A stretch of DNA of 64,000 nucleotides from Deltaproteobacteria bacterium (GCA_022711595.1 JAKLET010000019.1:1-64000); one strand, 5' to 3'; positions 1 to 9,734 are shown, numbered from the stretch's first letter. The notes: a model not told the origin generated them from the letters alone. Numbers and translations are program-made.

Positions 1-71
1 TTGCGGCCTATACCATTTTCGCCAACCCCATCGGGTAGAGCGTTCGTGATGTCCAGTGTTATGGTGTTCAT
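1..71 (-). CDS. 5' end of a gene, possibly glucose-6-phosphate isomerase (partial)
   Basis: Only the first 23 codons lie in the window; the gene runs off the left edge. Its ATG overlaps the accA stop as ATGA, so it is the next member of the guaB-guaA-dnaE-accA operon and probably translationally coupled. The N-terminus, MNTITLDITNALPDGVGENG, has the L-D-x-x-N-A-L-x-x-x-V-G pattern found near the start of many bacterial glucose-6-phosphate isomerases. That identification rests on very few residues and is a guess; the existence of the gene is well supported by the overlap and the open frame. Confidence 0.45.
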   Translation of the reverse strand, partial: MNTITLDITNALPDGVGENGIGR

Positions 72-1027
72 TTCTTCTCCTCGAATATACCCATGTTGCG
101 GAATTTATCGTACCGTGCCTTTTTCAGTGCCTCCGGGCCGAGGGCCGTCAGTTCCCTGAGGTGCTTTCCGAGTGTCCCGCGGGCGTTCTCGAAGGTCTCC
201 TGCCAGTTGCGGTGAGCGCCGCCCGGAGGTTCCTTGATGATCTCGTCGACGACCTTGAGCTTCAGGAGGTCGGCGGCGGTCGGCTTCATGGCGTCTGCCG
301 CCAGCGGGCCTTTTGTACCGTCCCTCCAGAGGATGGCGGCGCAGCCTTCAGGGGATATGACGGCGTACGTCGAGTTCTCGAACATGAGTATCCTGTTGCC
401 GACGCCTATGCCGAGCGCGCCTCCGCTGCCGCCTTCCCCGATAACGATGGAGATGACGGGCACCTCCAGGGAGAACATGAAGAGGATGCTTGACGCGATG
501 GCCTCAGCCTGCCCGCGTTCTTCGGCCCCGACACCGGGGAACGCGCCGGGCGTGTCGATGAATGTGATGATGGGCCTTCCCCAGCGTGATGCCATGTCCA
601 TGACACGCATCGCCTTGCGGTAGCCGTCAGGGTGGGCCATGCCGAAATTCCTGTGCGCCATCTCGCGGACGTCCTTGCCTTTCTGATGTCCCACGATGGC
701 CACGTTGGTGCCTTCGAAGCGGGCGAAGCCAGTGACGAGGGCGGGATCGTCCTTGAATTTCCTGTCGCCGTGAAGCTCCACGAAATCTGTAAAGATGCTG
801 TGAATATAATCCAGGGTGTGGGGCCTGTTAAGATGACGTGAGAGCTGGGAACGCTGCCAGTTCGTCAGTTCGCCGTATATCTCCTTTTCCATCTTTGAGA
901 TCTTCTTATGCAGCGAGGCAAGTTCCCTGGCGTAATGGGGGTCTTTCGTGTCATAGAACCGTTCTATCTCGAGGACCCTCTGTTCCAGGGGTTCGAGCTT
1001 TTTTTCAAAATCAAGATAGTATCTCAT
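68..1027 (-). CDS. accA: Acetyl-CoA carboxylase carboxyltransferase subunit alpha
   Basis: With AccD this subunit transfers the carboxyl group from carboxybiotin to acetyl-CoA, giving malonyl-CoA for fatty-acid synthesis in the cytosol. The protein has about 319 residues, the normal AccA length. It carries the N-terminal helical segment (DFEKKLEPLEQRVLEIE), the crotonase-like core with GDR, FIDTPGAFPG and IGEGGSGGALGIGVG, and a C-terminal helical tail. I chose the ATG at 1027, preceded by AGAGGT, over the TTG at 1030. The start lies inside the 3' end of dnaE (about 17 nt overlap) and the stop overlaps the next gene. accD is not in the window. Confidence 0.96.
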   Translation of the reverse strand: MRYYLDFEKKLEPLEQRVLEIERFYDTKDPHYARELASLHKKISKMEKEIYGELTNWQRSQLSRHLNRPHTLDYIHSIFTDFVELHGDRKFKDDPALVTGFARFEGTNVAIVGHQKGKDVREMAHRNFGMAHPDGYRKAMRVMDMASRWGRPIITFIDTPGAFPGVGAEERGQAEAIASSILFMFSLEVPVISIVIGEGGSGGALGIGVGNRILMFENSTYAVISPEGCAAILWRDGTKGPLAADAMKPTAADLLKLKVVDEIIKEPPGGAHRNWQETFENARGTLGKHLRELTALGPEALKKARYDKFRNMGIFEEKK

Positions 1028-4000
1028 CAATGACCTCTACTTCCATTCCTTGCGCAAAATGCTTCAGGAGGATGTCCTTTTTTTTGTGATCGATCCTGAC
1101 GTTGCGAAGGGCCAATGACTGCTTTTCCCCGTTGAGCCTGAATTCGAGGAGCACGCCCGATCTGCCCCGCACGCTGAAGAGGATGTCTTTCAATGTCCTC
1201 AAGTCCTCTTTCCTTATTATCTCGCACTGTATCTTTATTTTCACCGTTTTCTGAAGCTCGCCCGTCAACTCTTCGAGGAGGGTGACGGCCTTTGCCTTGA
1301 TCTTTGCCCCGGAATCCTCTGTTTTTTCCAGTGAGCCTGTCACCATGATCGGTTTCCCGCTCTGGATGACGGAATAGCTTTTATTATAAAGATCGGGGAA
1401 AAATATTGTCTCCACGGCGCCCTTCGTATCTTCGAGGGTGATGTATGCCATCCTGTCGCCCCGTTTCGTTGTGATCTCTTTCAGGACGCTCACGATGCCT
1501 GCGATGCTGACGTCCTCCGCCGTGTCGGTTTCTTTCAGCCTCTGGCTGTCGTAGGGGGTAAGCTCGGCGATGAGCCCTTCGAAGGGCTTGAGCGGGTGTT
1601 TGCTGAAGTAGAAGCCGAGAGACTCCTTTTCACCGTTCAGGATGTCATCGTGTGAGAGTTCTTCCATGTCGGGGATGTCGAAGGACATCGTTGTTTCCTG
1701 CATGTCTGAGTCCCCGAATATGTTGCCCTGTTTGATGTTGTTCTTCGTGTCGCGCCTGGTCAGCTTGTCCAGCATTTCCTGCGCCAGGTAAAGTATCTGC
1801 GACCTCCTGAGGCCGAGGCTGTCGAAGCAGCCCGCCATGGCAAGGCTTTCGATGACCTTCTTGTTGACCTTGCGGGAATCGATGGCGCTGCAGAAATGAA
1901 CGAAGGTCTTGAATCCCCCGGCCTCTTCGCGGGCCTGGATGATGCTTTCTATGGCCGCGTCCCCGACGTTCTTGACGCCGGCAAGGCCGAACCGGATCTT
2001 TGAATCGACAATGGTGAAATCGCGCTGGCTCATGTTGACATCGGGAGGAAGGATCTCGATGCCCGACTCCCTGCATTCGGTGATGTATTTGACAAGCTTG
2101 TCCGTGTCGCCTACCTCGGTGGTCAGCATGGCGGCGAAATAGTGGATAGGGTAATGGGCCTTGAGGTATGCCGTCTGGTAGGCGATGAGACCGTAGGCCG
2201 TGCTGTGGGACTTGTTGAACCCGTATTCGCCGAAGCGCTGTATGACGTCGTAGATCTTCTCGGCCACATCCCTGGGAACGCTGTTCGCGATGGCTCCATC
2301 GACGAACTGCTGTTTGTAGCGCTCGAGCTGTTCGGGGATCTTCTTGCTCATGGCCTTGCGAAGCGCGTCGGCGTCCTTCATGGAGAAGCCGGCGAGCACC
2401 GAGGCGATCTTCATGATCTGTTCCTGGTAGATTATGACGCCGTAGGTGTCGTGGAGGATCTCCTCGAGCTTCGGCGTCTCGTACTTGACGAGCGAGGGAT
2501 TGCTGCGCCGCTTGATGAACTCGTCGACCATGCCGCTCTTCAAGGGCCCCGGCCTGTAGAGGGCGATAAGGGGCATGATGTCGTCGAAGCGCGAAGGCCT
2601 CAGTTTTGTCAGCAAGTCGCGCATTCCGCGGCTCTCAAGCTGGAAGACGCCCGAGGTGTTGCCCGACGAGAGCAGATCATATGCCATTTTGTCATCGAGG
2701 GGTATCCGGGAGATGTCCACCTCCACTCCCTCTTCGGCAAGGAGCTTCACCACGGTGTTTATCAGCGTCAGCGTTTCGAGCCCGAGAAAGTCGATCTTGA
2801 TCAGGCCGATCTTCTCGATCATCTTCATGTCGTACTGGGTCACCGTTTCATCGTGTTTGCCCCTGTAGAGCGGAAGGTATTCGGCAAGGTGCTTGTTGGC
2901 GATGACGATGCCCGCGGCGTGCGTGGACGCATGCCGGGCAAGGCCTTCCACCACGCTGGCATTGTCGAGGAGCTCCTTTATCTGCCCGTCCGTGTGGTAG
3001 AGCTCCCGTATCTGCGGTTCGTCGTTTATGGCCCGCTCTATGCCGTGATCGGCGGAAGTGATCAGCTTGGCTATCTTGTCCACCTCGGCGTAAGGCATTC
3101 CGAGGGCCCTTCCCACGTCGCGCACCGCGGCCTTGGACTGCATGGTCCCGAAGGTGGTGATCTGGGCCACGTTGTCCTTGCCGTATTTCTCGGTGACGTA
3201 CCTGATCACCTCGTCGCGGCCGTTCTTGCAGAAGTCGACGTCAATATCGGGCATGCTGATGCGCTCGGGGTTAAGGAAGCGTTCGAAGATGAGGTCGTAT
3301 TTGATGGGGTCGATGTCGGTGATGCCCAGGCAGTAGGCGATGAGGCTCCCGGCGGCGGAACCCCTGCCGGGCCCCACGGGGATGTCATGCGTCTTGGCGT
3401 AGTTGATGAAATCGGCGACTATGAGGAAGTATCCCGAAAAGCCGGTCTTCCTGATGACGCCAAGCTCGTAGGCGAAGCGCTCGCGATATCTGTCGTAGAG
3501 GCCCTCACTGAAGGAATCGTAGGCGCCGCGCACCTCGGGCATCCTCTTGTCGAATCCTTGTTTCGAGAGGTCTTCGAAATAATCGTTGAGGTCCATGCCG
3601 TCGGGGACGTGGAAGTCGGGGAAATGGTACCCGCTTTCGTCTGCGACCTCGATGGCGACGTTGCACATCTCGGTAATCCTCAACGTATTTTTGAGCGCTT
3701 CGGGGTAGCGGGAGAAGGCGACGGCGATCTCCTCGGGGGATTTGAAGTAGAACTGGTCGCTGGAAAAACTGAGACGGTCCTTGTCGTTCATCGTTTTCCC
3801 GGTCTGGATGCAAAGCAAAAGCTCATGCGCCTTGGCCTCTTCACGGCGCAGGTAGTGGCAGTCGTTTGTCGCCACGATCGGCACGCCGTAATGGGATGAA
3901 AGCTCTATGAGCCGCTCGTTCACTATTCTCTGTTCGTTAAGGCCGTTGTCCTGAAGCTCGAAAAAGAGCCTGTCTCCGAAAAGGGAAAGGTAGTAATCGA

Positions 4001-4478
4001 CATTCTGACGGACCATCTCGTCTGTGCCCTTGAGGATGGAATTGGGTATCTCCCCCTTAATGCAGGCGGTGAGGCAGATGAGCCCTTCGTGATACTGCGT
4101 GAGTATCTCGCGGTCGATGCGCGGCACATAATAGAACCCTTCAAGATGGGCAAGGCTGATGAGCTTGAGGAGATTATGGTAGCCGATATTGTTCATGGCA
4201 AGAAGAACCACGTGATAGGCGTTGTCCTCACCCTTGACCTTCTTCTGGTCGTGGCGCGATCTCGGCGTGATGTACGCCTCGCAGCCTATAAGGGGTTTGA
4301 GCCCCTGTTTTTTGGCTTCGAGGTAGAACTCGACGGCTCCGAACATGTTGCCGTGGTCGGTGATGGCGCAGGCCGGCATGCCGTAGGCCTTTGCGGCGTT
4401 GAAAAGGCGGTCGAAGCGGATCGCCCCGTCAAGGAGGCTGTACTGGGTATGAAGGTGGAGATGGACGAAATCATTCAC
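1011..4478 (-). CDS. dnaE: DNA polymerase III alpha subunit (replicative polymerase)
   Basis: Catalytic subunit of the replicative DNA polymerase, 1155 residues, the normal DnaE1 length. It starts with a PHP domain (HLHLHTQYSLLDGAI, then ITDHGN, GCEAY, CLTACIKGE and TNDCHY). The polymerase palm shows PDIDVDF near residue 411 and a third carboxylate in IKIDFLGLETL near 563. A tandem helix-hairpin-helix follows, then an OB fold near 1000-1075 (VSIAGIVSVLKEI). The PHP domain keeps most of the metal-ligand pattern, unlike the decayed E. coli version, so metal-dependent proofreading is possible; no separate epsilon subunit is nearby. It lies 3 nt after guaA and overlaps accA, so it is expressed within the operon. 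Confidence 0.98.
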   Translation of the reverse strand: MNDFVHLHLHTQYSLLDGAIRFDRLFNAAKAYGMPACAITDHGNMFGAVEFYLEAKKQGLKPLIGCEAYITPRSRHDQKKVKGEDNAYHVVLLAMNNIGYHNLLKLISLAHLEGFYYVPRIDREILTQYHEGLICLTACIKGEIPNSILKGTDEMVRQNVDYYLSLFGDRLFFELQDNGLNEQRIVNERLIELSSHYGVPIVATNDCHYLRREEAKAHELLLCIQTGKTMNDKDRLSFSSDQFYFKSPEEIAVAFSRYPEALKNTLRITEMCNVAIEVADESGYHFPDFHVPDGMDLNDYFEDLSKQGFDKRMPEVRGAYDSFSEGLYDRYRERFAYELGVIRKTGFSGYFLIVADFINYAKTHDIPVGPGRGSAAGSLIAYCLGITDIDPIKYDLIFERFLNPERISMPDIDVDFCKNGRDEVIRYVTEKYGKDNVAQITTFGTMQSKAAVRDVGRALGMPYAEVDKIAKLITSADHGIERAINDEPQIRELYHTDGQIKELLDNASVVEGLARHASTHAAGIVIANKHLAEYLPLYRGKHDETVTQYDMKMIEKIGLIKIDFLGLETLTLINTVVKLLAEEGVEVDISRIPLDDKMAYDLLSSGNTSGVFQLESRGMRDLLTKLRPSRFDDIMPLIALYRPGPLKSGMVDEFIKRRSNPSLVKYETPKLEEILHDTYGVIIYQEQIMKIASVLAGFSMKDADALRKAMSKKIPEQLERYKQQFVDGAIANSVPRDVAEKIYDVIQRFGEYGFNKSHSTAYGLIAYQTAYLKAHYPIHYFAAMLTTEVGDTDKLVKYITECRESGIEILPPDVNMSQRDFTIVDSKIRFGLAGVKNVGDAAIESIIQAREEAGGFKTFVHFCSAIDSRKVNKKVIESLAMAGCFDSLGLRRSQILYLAQEMLDKLTRRDTKNNIKQGNIFGDSDMQETTMSFDIPDMEELSHDDILNGEKESLGFYFSKHPLKPFEGLIAELTPYDSQRLKETDTAEDVSIAGIVSVLKEITTKRGDRMAYITLEDTKGAVETIFFPDLYNKSYSVIQSGKPIMVTGSLEKTEDSGAKIKAKAVTLLEELTGELQKTVKIKIQCEIIRKEDLRTLKDILFSVRGRSGVLLEFRLNGEKQSLALRNVRIDHKKKDILLKHFAQGMEVEVIDEILS

Positions 4479-4481
4479 AGG

Positions 4482-6041
4482 CTATTCCCATTCTATCGTG
4501 CTTGGCGGTTTTGAGGAGATATCGTAGACAACCCTGTTGACGCCCGGCACCTCGTTTATGATCCTCCGGGCGACAGCGTCGAGTGTTGCGTGCGGCAGGC
4601 GCGCCCAGTCAGCGGTCATGGCGTCCTCGCTCTCCACGACGCGCAGGGCGATGACATTCGCGTAGGTGCGCTCGTCGCCCATGACGCCCACCGTCTTTAC
4701 CGGTATCAATATGGCAAAGGACTGCCAGATGTGCTTGAAGGCCGGGTTGTGTTCGACCTCCTCGCGTATGATGCTGTCAGCTTCCTTAAGCACATCGAGC
4801 CTTTCTTTCGTTATGTCGCCGATGATCCTGATGGCAAGGCCCGGGCCGGGGAACGGCTGCCGGCTTACAATGTTCTCGGGAACGCCCAGTTCGCGGCCCA
4901 CGATCCGCACCTCGTCCTTGAAGAGCTCCCGCAGCGGTTCGATGAGGGCCATCTTCATCCTTTTAGGCAGACCGCCCACGTTGTGGTGGCTTTTGATGGT
5001 TGCCGACGGACCCTTGGAAGAAACGCTTTCAATGACATCAGGGTAGAGCGTTCCCTGGGCAAGATAGCGGACATTGCCGATGTTGCCGGCCTCTTCCTCG
5101 AATATTTTGATGAAGAGCCTGCCGATGATCTTGCGCTTGCGCTCCGGGTCTTTCACGCCCTTGAGGGCCTTGAGGAAGGTGTCTTCGGCGTTTACGTATT
5201 TCAGGTTGAGATGGAGCGCGTTCTTGTATGCCGAGATGACCTCTTCCGCCTCGTTCTTACGCAATACCCCGTTGTTGACGAAGACGCAGCGCAGATTCTT
5301 GCCGATGGCCCGGTGGATGAGGGCGGCCACGACCGTTGAATCGACGCCCCCGCTCAGGGCGCAGACGACCTTTTCTTTCCCCACTTCCTCGCGGATCCTC
5401 TGGGTGGCGATCTCGACAAAGGAGCGCGGCGAAAAGAGGCCCTTTAATTTACATATCCCGAAGAGGAAGTTCTTGAGGATGCGCTTGCCCTTGGGGGTGT
5501 GATGGACCTCGGGATGGAACTGCACGCCGTAGATGGTGCCTTTTTCATTGCGGATGGCCGCATGGGGGGAGTTGTCCGACCGGGCAAGGGTGATGAAGCC
5601 TTCCGGCATGGCGAGGACCTTGTCCTGGTGGCTCATCCAGACGATGTCGCCGTCCCTGACGCCTTCCAGGAACCTGTCCTTCTTTTCGATATAGATATGG
5701 GCCTTTCCGTATTCGCGCTTGGGTGATTTCTCTACCCTGCCGTGAAACAGGTGGGCCGTGAGCTGCAGACCGTAACAGATGCCGAGCACGGGGGCGCCGA
5801 GGTCGAAGACCGCCCTGTCGCACAGGGGGGCGTTCTCCTGGTTGATGCTGCTTGGCCCCCCGGAAAGGATGATCCCCCGGGGCTTCATGGACCTGACCGT
5901 TTTAAGGTCAAGATCGTGCGGGTAGATCTCGCAGTAGACGCCAAGCTCGCGCACCTTGCGGGCTATGAGCTGGGTGTACTGGGAGCCGAAATCGAGGATG
6001 AGGACAAGCTCCTTGTGATAGTCGCTGAAATGGCTTTCCAT
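4482..6041 (-). CDS. guaA: GMP synthase (glutamine-hydrolysing)
   Basis: Converts XMP to GMP using glutamine and ATP, the last step of GMP synthesis. The N-terminal class I glutamine amidotransferase domain has the nucleophile in LGICYGLQL near residue 88 and the His-Glu pair in VQFHPEVHHT. The ATP-pyrophosphatase domain carries the P-loop ALSGGVDSTV, and the C-terminal dimerisation domain ends in PPSTIEWE. I set the start at MESHFSDYHKE (519 residues), because AAGGAC lies just upstream and this gives the usual length; a longer open frame would add 19 atypical residues that overlap guaB. It follows guaB by 4 nt, so the two GMP-branch enzymes are coupled. Confidence 0.97.
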   Translation of the reverse strand: MESHFSDYHKELVLILDFGSQYTQLIARKVRELGVYCEIYPHDLDLKTVRSMKPRGIILSGGPSSINQENAPLCDRAVFDLGAPVLGICYGLQLTAHLFHGRVEKSPKREYGKAHIYIEKKDRFLEGVRDGDIVWMSHQDKVLAMPEGFITLARSDNSPHAAIRNEKGTIYGVQFHPEVHHTPKGKRILKNFLFGICKLKGLFSPRSFVEIATQRIREEVGKEKVVCALSGGVDSTVVAALIHRAIGKNLRCVFVNNGVLRKNEAEEVISAYKNALHLNLKYVNAEDTFLKALKGVKDPERKRKIIGRLFIKIFEEEAGNIGNVRYLAQGTLYPDVIESVSSKGPSATIKSHHNVGGLPKRMKMALIEPLRELFKDEVRIVGRELGVPENIVSRQPFPGPGLAIRIIGDITKERLDVLKEADSIIREEVEHNPAFKHIWQSFAILIPVKTVGVMGDERTYANVIALRVVESEDAMTADWARLPHATLDAVARRIINEVPGVNRVVYDISSKPPSTIEWE

Positions 6042-6045
6042 GTCC

Positions 6046-7521
6046 TTACTCGATCCTGTAATTTGGCGCTTCCTTTGTGATAATGACGTCGTGAACATGG
6101 CTTTCCCGCAGCGCGGCGGATGTTATGCGGATGAACCTGCGTTTCGCCTGAAGCTCCTCGATGGTCCTGGTGCCGGTGTATCCCATGCCGGCCTTGAGGC
6201 CTCCGACCAGCTGATTGATGGATATGGAGAGGGACCCGCGGTAGGGTACCCTGCCTTCGATGCCCTCAGGGACGATCTTGGACTCTATTTCGTCTTCGGG
6301 GATGCAATAACGGTCACGGGTCTTTCCTTCCCGCATTGCCTCCATGGAACCCATCCCGCGGTAGACCTTGTAGGTCCTGCCCTGGTAGAGCACTGTTTCC
6401 CCGGGTGTTTCGTCAGTCCCGGCGAAGAGGTTCCCGATCATTACCGTCTGGGCGCCGGCGGCCAGCGCCTTGGTTATATCACCGGAGAACTTGATGCCCC
6501 CGTCGGCGATGATGGGTATATTGTATCGCTTCGCGACGGTAGCCGCGTCTATGATGGCCGTGATCTGGGGGACGCCGATGCCTGCCACTATCCTTGTCGT
6601 GCAGATGGAGCCGGGGCCGACCCCGATCTTGACGGCATCGCACCCTGCCTTGATGAGGGCCTCGCAACCTTCCGATGTGGCAATGTTGCCGGCGATGAGC
6701 TGGACGTCGGGGAAGTTCTTTTTTATGGTCTTTATGGACTCCAGGACATTTCTGGAGTGGCCGTGTGCCGTGTCGACGATAATGACGTCGCACCCGGCCC
6801 TGATGAGGGCCTCCACGCGCTCGTCCCTGTCGGGGCCGACACCGACGGCGGCGCCGACGCGAAGCCTTCCCAGCTGGTCCTTGCAGGAATTGGGGTACTT
6901 GCGCATTTTTTCGATATCCTTGATGGTGATAAGGCCTTTCAGGTTGAACCCCTTGTCGACGACGAGGAGTTTTTCTATCTTGTGTTTGTGGAGGATCTTC
7001 TTCGACTCTTCCAGCCCGATGCCTTCCTTGACGGTGACAAGGTTGTCCTTGGTCATGACATTCTGGACCTTCCTGTCCAGGTTGGTCTCAAAGCGCAGGT
7101 CCCTGTTGGTGATGATGCCGACGAGCCTGGTCCCCTTGGTAACGGGTATGCCGGAGATGCGGTATCTGGACATGAGATCAAGTACGTCCTTGATCCTGTA
7201 CTCGGGCGAGATGGTGATGGGGTCCACTATCATGCCGCTTTCAGATTTCTTGACCTTTTCAACCTCGTGGGCCTGCTCTGGTACGGTCATGTTGCGGTGG
7301 ATGATGCCGATACCCCCTTCCTGTGCGAGGCATATGGCGGTCTTTGATTCAGTGACCGTGTCCATGGCCGCGCTCAATATTGGGATGTTGAGCTTGATCG
7401 ACGCCGTGAGGCAGGTCGAGACGTCCACGTCGGCGGGCATTATACCGCTCAGGGCCGGAACGAGCAAAACATCGTCAAAGGTCAGTCCTTCCCTGAAATC
7501 AGTCGGCTCTTTTTGTGGCAT
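6046..7521 (-). CDS. guaB: IMP dehydrogenase
   Basis: Oxidises IMP to XMP with NAD+, the committed step of guanine nucleotide synthesis. The 491 residues show the N-terminal barrel segment ([11 protein letters not shown]), an inserted pair of CBS domains (about 95-210, with [19 protein letters not shown]), and the catalytic loop [15 protein letters not shown] whose Cys forms the XMP adduct. The flap region carries [14 protein letters not shown] lies 5 nt upstream of the ATG. It is the first gene of the minus-strand operon guaB-guaA-dnaE-accA. I do not see a strong promoter upstream. Confidence 0.98.
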   Translation of the reverse strand: MPQKEPTDFREGLTFDDVLLVPALSGIMPADVDVSTCLTASIKLNIPILSAAMDTVTESKTAICLAQEGGIGIIHRNMTVPEQAHEVEKVKKSESGMIVDPITISPEYRIKDVLDLMSRYRISGIPVTKGTRLVGIITNRDLRFETNLDRKVQNVMTKDNLVTVKEGIGLEESKKILHKHKIEKLLVVDKGFNLKGLITIKDIEKMRKYPNSCKDQLGRLRVGAAVGVGPDRDERVEALIRAGCDVIIVDTAHGHSRNVLESIKTIKKNFPDVQLIAGNIATSEGCEALIKAGCDAVKIGVGPGSICTTRIVAGIGVPQITAIIDAATVAKRYNIPIIADGGIKFSGDITKALAAGAQTVMIGNLFAGTDETPGETVLYQGRTYKVYRGMGSMEAMREGKTRDRYCIPEDEIESKIVPEGIEGRVPYRGSLSISINQLVGGLKAGMGYTGTRTIEELQAKRRFIRITSAALRESHVHDVIITKEAPNYRIE

Positions 7522-7842
7522 GATTCACCTCATTGGATAATAGATATAGATGTTTTTATGGTGCTCCCTGTATGAAATGGCCTCGTCCTTCATATTCGTT
7601 CTTCAGTGTATTTCGCGAAAACGGGTGACCGGTCTTTTATTAAGGGTGGGAGACCCGATGATATCTTTCTGGCTCGCCTGACAGTTTCCCTTTTCCCTTC
7701 TTAAGTACCATATACAAAAATATGTATGTGCCGTCTGAAATGAGCTCATACATAAAAGGCTTGCCATTTTATAATGGTTTAGTATAATGCATAAGGTTCA
7801 AATAATCAAAAAAATTTTCTTGCAGGTACAAGCCGAACATCC
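7522..7842. other. Divergent intergenic region between guaB and the ABC ATPase pair
   Basis: This 321-nt gap separates guaB (minus) from the peptide-type ABC ATPase gene (plus). Its right half is AT-rich and holds a good sigma70-type promoter for the plus-strand genes, listed separately. An imperfect palindrome, catatacaaaaatatgtatg, lies near 7710-7730. No small gene or RNA was recognised, and no convincing guaB promoter was found. Confidence 0.6.
7761..7788 (+). promoter_or_regulatory. Predicted sigma70 promoter for the dppD/dppF-like pair
   Basis: TTGCCA at 7761-7766 and a perfect TATAAT at 7783-7788 are separated by 16 nt. Transcription would begin near 7795, about 48 nt before the first ATPase start. 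Confidence 0.65.
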
Positions 7843-8823
7843 ATGGTCATTACAAACGATAAAACGCTCCTCGAGGTAACCGGTCTTACGACCTCGTTCT
7901 TTACCGGCGAAGGGACCGTGCACGCCGTCAATGATGTGGCATTCACGGTTGGCAGGGGCGAGATCTTCGGTCTCGTCGGGGAGAGCGGTTCAGGCAAGAC
8001 GGTCACCGCCCATTCGATCATGAGACTGGTCCACCAGCCGGGAAGGATAACGGGAGGCAGGATCGTCTTTGAAGGCAGGGACCTGCTCGGTCTTAATGAG
8101 AAACAGATGGAAGAGGTCCGCGGCAGCCGCATCGGGATGGTCTTTCAGGAACCCATGACGGCCCTGAACCCTGTCCTGAGGATCGGTGAACAGATATCCG
8201 AGACGCTGGAGATACACCGGGCGTCCGGCGGGAACGGGATCAGGCAAAGGGTTATGGAGCTTTTAAACAAGGTGGGGTTCGATGATCCTGAAAAGCGCCT
8301 CATCCAGTATCCCCATCAGCTCTCCGGCGGTCAGCGCCAGAGGGTGCTCATGGCCATGGCGATCGCCTGCGGCCCTTCCCTTGTCATCGCCGATGAACCG
8401 ACGACGGCCCTCGACGTGGCCACGCAGTCACAGATACTGGGCCTTCTTGAAGGGCTCGTGGACACCCTGGATATGTCGATGATATTCATAACCCACGACC
8501 TCAATATCGTCAGGTCGCTGGGCCATTCGATCGGCCTGATGTACGCGGGGAGGATGCTTGAGCTCAGCAGGGTCGAAAATTTTTTCAAACAGCCCCTCCA
8601 CCCTTACGGCAGGGGGCTTCTGGGATCGATAGGGGGGTTTTCGGGCAGTGCCAGGCGGCTCACGGCCATACCGGGCAGTGTTCCAAGACTTTCGGAACTG
8701 CCAACGGGCTGCACCTTTCATCCAAGGTGCCCTTATATAATGGATATGTGCAGGGTCAAAGAGCCCGTCATGAAAGAGGTGGAAAAGGATCAATGGGTCC
8801 GCTGTTATCTGTATCAGAACTGA
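7843..8823 (+). CDS. Oligopeptide/dipeptide-type ABC transporter ATPase (DppD/OppD-like)
   Basis: ATPase of a peptide/nickel-type (PepT family) importer, acting on the inner face of the membrane. The 326 residues contain Walker A GESGSGKTVTA, the signature LSGGQRQRV, Walker B LVIADEPTTALD and the H-loop ITHDLN. The C-terminal oligo-HPY extension carries GCTFHPRCPYIMDMC, which in some homologues binds an iron-sulphur cluster. AGGT is 17 nt before the ATG, so the ribosome binding site is poor. The partner ATPase follows with a 31-nt overlap. No permease or binding-protein gene is adjacent, so the substrate cannot be inferred from context. Confidence 0.93.
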   Translation: MVITNDKTLLEVTGLTTSFFTGEGTVHAVNDVAFTVGRGEIFGLVGESGSGKTVTAHSIMRLVHQPGRITGGRIVFEGRDLLGLNEKQMEEVRGSRIGMVFQEPMTALNPVLRIGEQISETLEIHRASGGNGIRQRVMELLNKVGFDDPEKRLIQYPHQLSGGQRQRVLMAMAIACGPSLVIADEPTTALDVATQSQILGLLEGLVDTLDMSMIFITHDLNIVRSLGHSIGLMYAGRMLELSRVENFFKQPLHPYGRGLLGSIGGFSGSARRLTAIPGSVPRLSELPTGCTFHPRCPYIMDMCRVKEPVMKEVEKDQWVRCYLYQN

Positions 8824-9734
8824 AAAAGTACTACGAGATCAGAAGGTCGGTATTTTCCGTTGAAAAAGAGACCATAAGGGCCGTTGACGGCGTTACTTTT
8901 GAGCTTGAGGCAGGCAAGACCCTCGGTATCGTGGGGGAGAGCGGCTCGGGCAAGAGCACCTTGGCGCGGTGCGTCCTCCTGCTCGAGAGGCCCGACAGCG
9001 GCGGGGTGGTTTTCTGCGGCACCGACCTGCTCAAGGCCGGAAGGGAGGGCATAAGGGATTTGCGCCGGCAGATGCAGATAATCTTCCAGGACCCCTATTC
9101 GTCCCTGAACCCGAGGATGAAAGTGCTCGACATCATTGCCGAACCGGTCGTGTACCACGGAATAGCGAAAAAGAGGGACGCGAGGGAGAAGGTCATGGAG
9201 ATCTTAAGGAGCGTCGGTCTCGATGAGGATTTCCTCGGAAAATACCCCCATGAGATGAGCGGCGGCCAGAGGCAGAGGGTCGCCATCGGCCGGGCCCTCG
9301 CGACGGATCCGGCGCTCATTATCGCCGACGAGCCCGTATCGTCCCTCGATGTCTCCATACAGGCCCAGATCGTCAATCTTTTCCTCGATATACGCGAACA
9401 ATCGGGTATCTCCATGATCTTCGTCTCCCACGACCTGAACGTCGTCCGCTTCCTCTCGGACCACATCCTTGTCCTTTACAGGGGGAAGGTGGTCGAGGCA
9501 GGCGAGCGCGACGAGGTCTTTTTCAACCCCCTTCACCCTTACACGAGGATGCTCCTTAGCGCCTCGAGGGGAGAATTTTTTCTCGAAACAGACCCGGCCG
9601 ACGGCGAAAACGCCGCCCTGTGCCCCTATTATAATAAATGCAAGGAAAAAACCGCCCGCTGCGGCGAACAGGCACCCGTTCTGGCAGGTGAAGAGAAGCA
9701 CAGGGCCGCATGCCTGCGAAATGGTTTATTTTAA
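8793..9734 (+). CDS. Oligopeptide/dipeptide-type ABC transporter ATPase (DppF/OppF-like)
   Basis: Second ATPase of the heterodimeric peptide-importer motor, 313 residues. Walker A is GESGSGKSTLA, the signature MSGGQRQRV, Walker B LIIADEPVSSLD, and the C-terminal cysteine cluster CPYYNKCKEKTARC is typical of the oligo-HPY tail. I chose the ATG at 8793 (MGPLLSVSELKKYYEI), which has AAGGA just upstream; a longer frame from 8727 lacks family-like sequence. It overlaps the 3' end of the upstream ATPase by 31 nt, implying coupled translation. The permeases are missing on both sides: guaB lies upstream on the other strand and the pilin gene downstream. Confidence 0.93.
   Translation: MGPLLSVSELKKYYEIRRSVFSVEKETIRAVDGVTFELEAGKTLGIVGESGSGKSTLARCVLLLERPDSGGVVFCGTDLLKAGREGIRDLRRQMQIIFQDPYSSLNPRMKVLDIIAEPVVYHGIAKKRDAREKVMEILRSVGLDEDFLGKYPHEMSGGQRQRVAIGRALATDPALIIADEPVSSLDVSIQAQIVNLFLDIREQSGISMIFVSHDLNVVRFLSDHILVLYRGKVVEAGERDEVFFNPLHPYTRMLLSASRGEFFLETDPADGENAALCPYYNKCKEKTARCGEQAPVLAGEEKHRAACLRNGLF

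Noticed and set aside
2142-3899. 585-codon plus-strand frame
   Set aside because: It is antisense to dnaE, has no family resemblance and reflects GC-skewed codon use of the real gene.
6040-7347. 435-codon plus-strand frame
   Set aside because: Shadow of guaB on the opposite strand; the guaB motifs are unambiguous.
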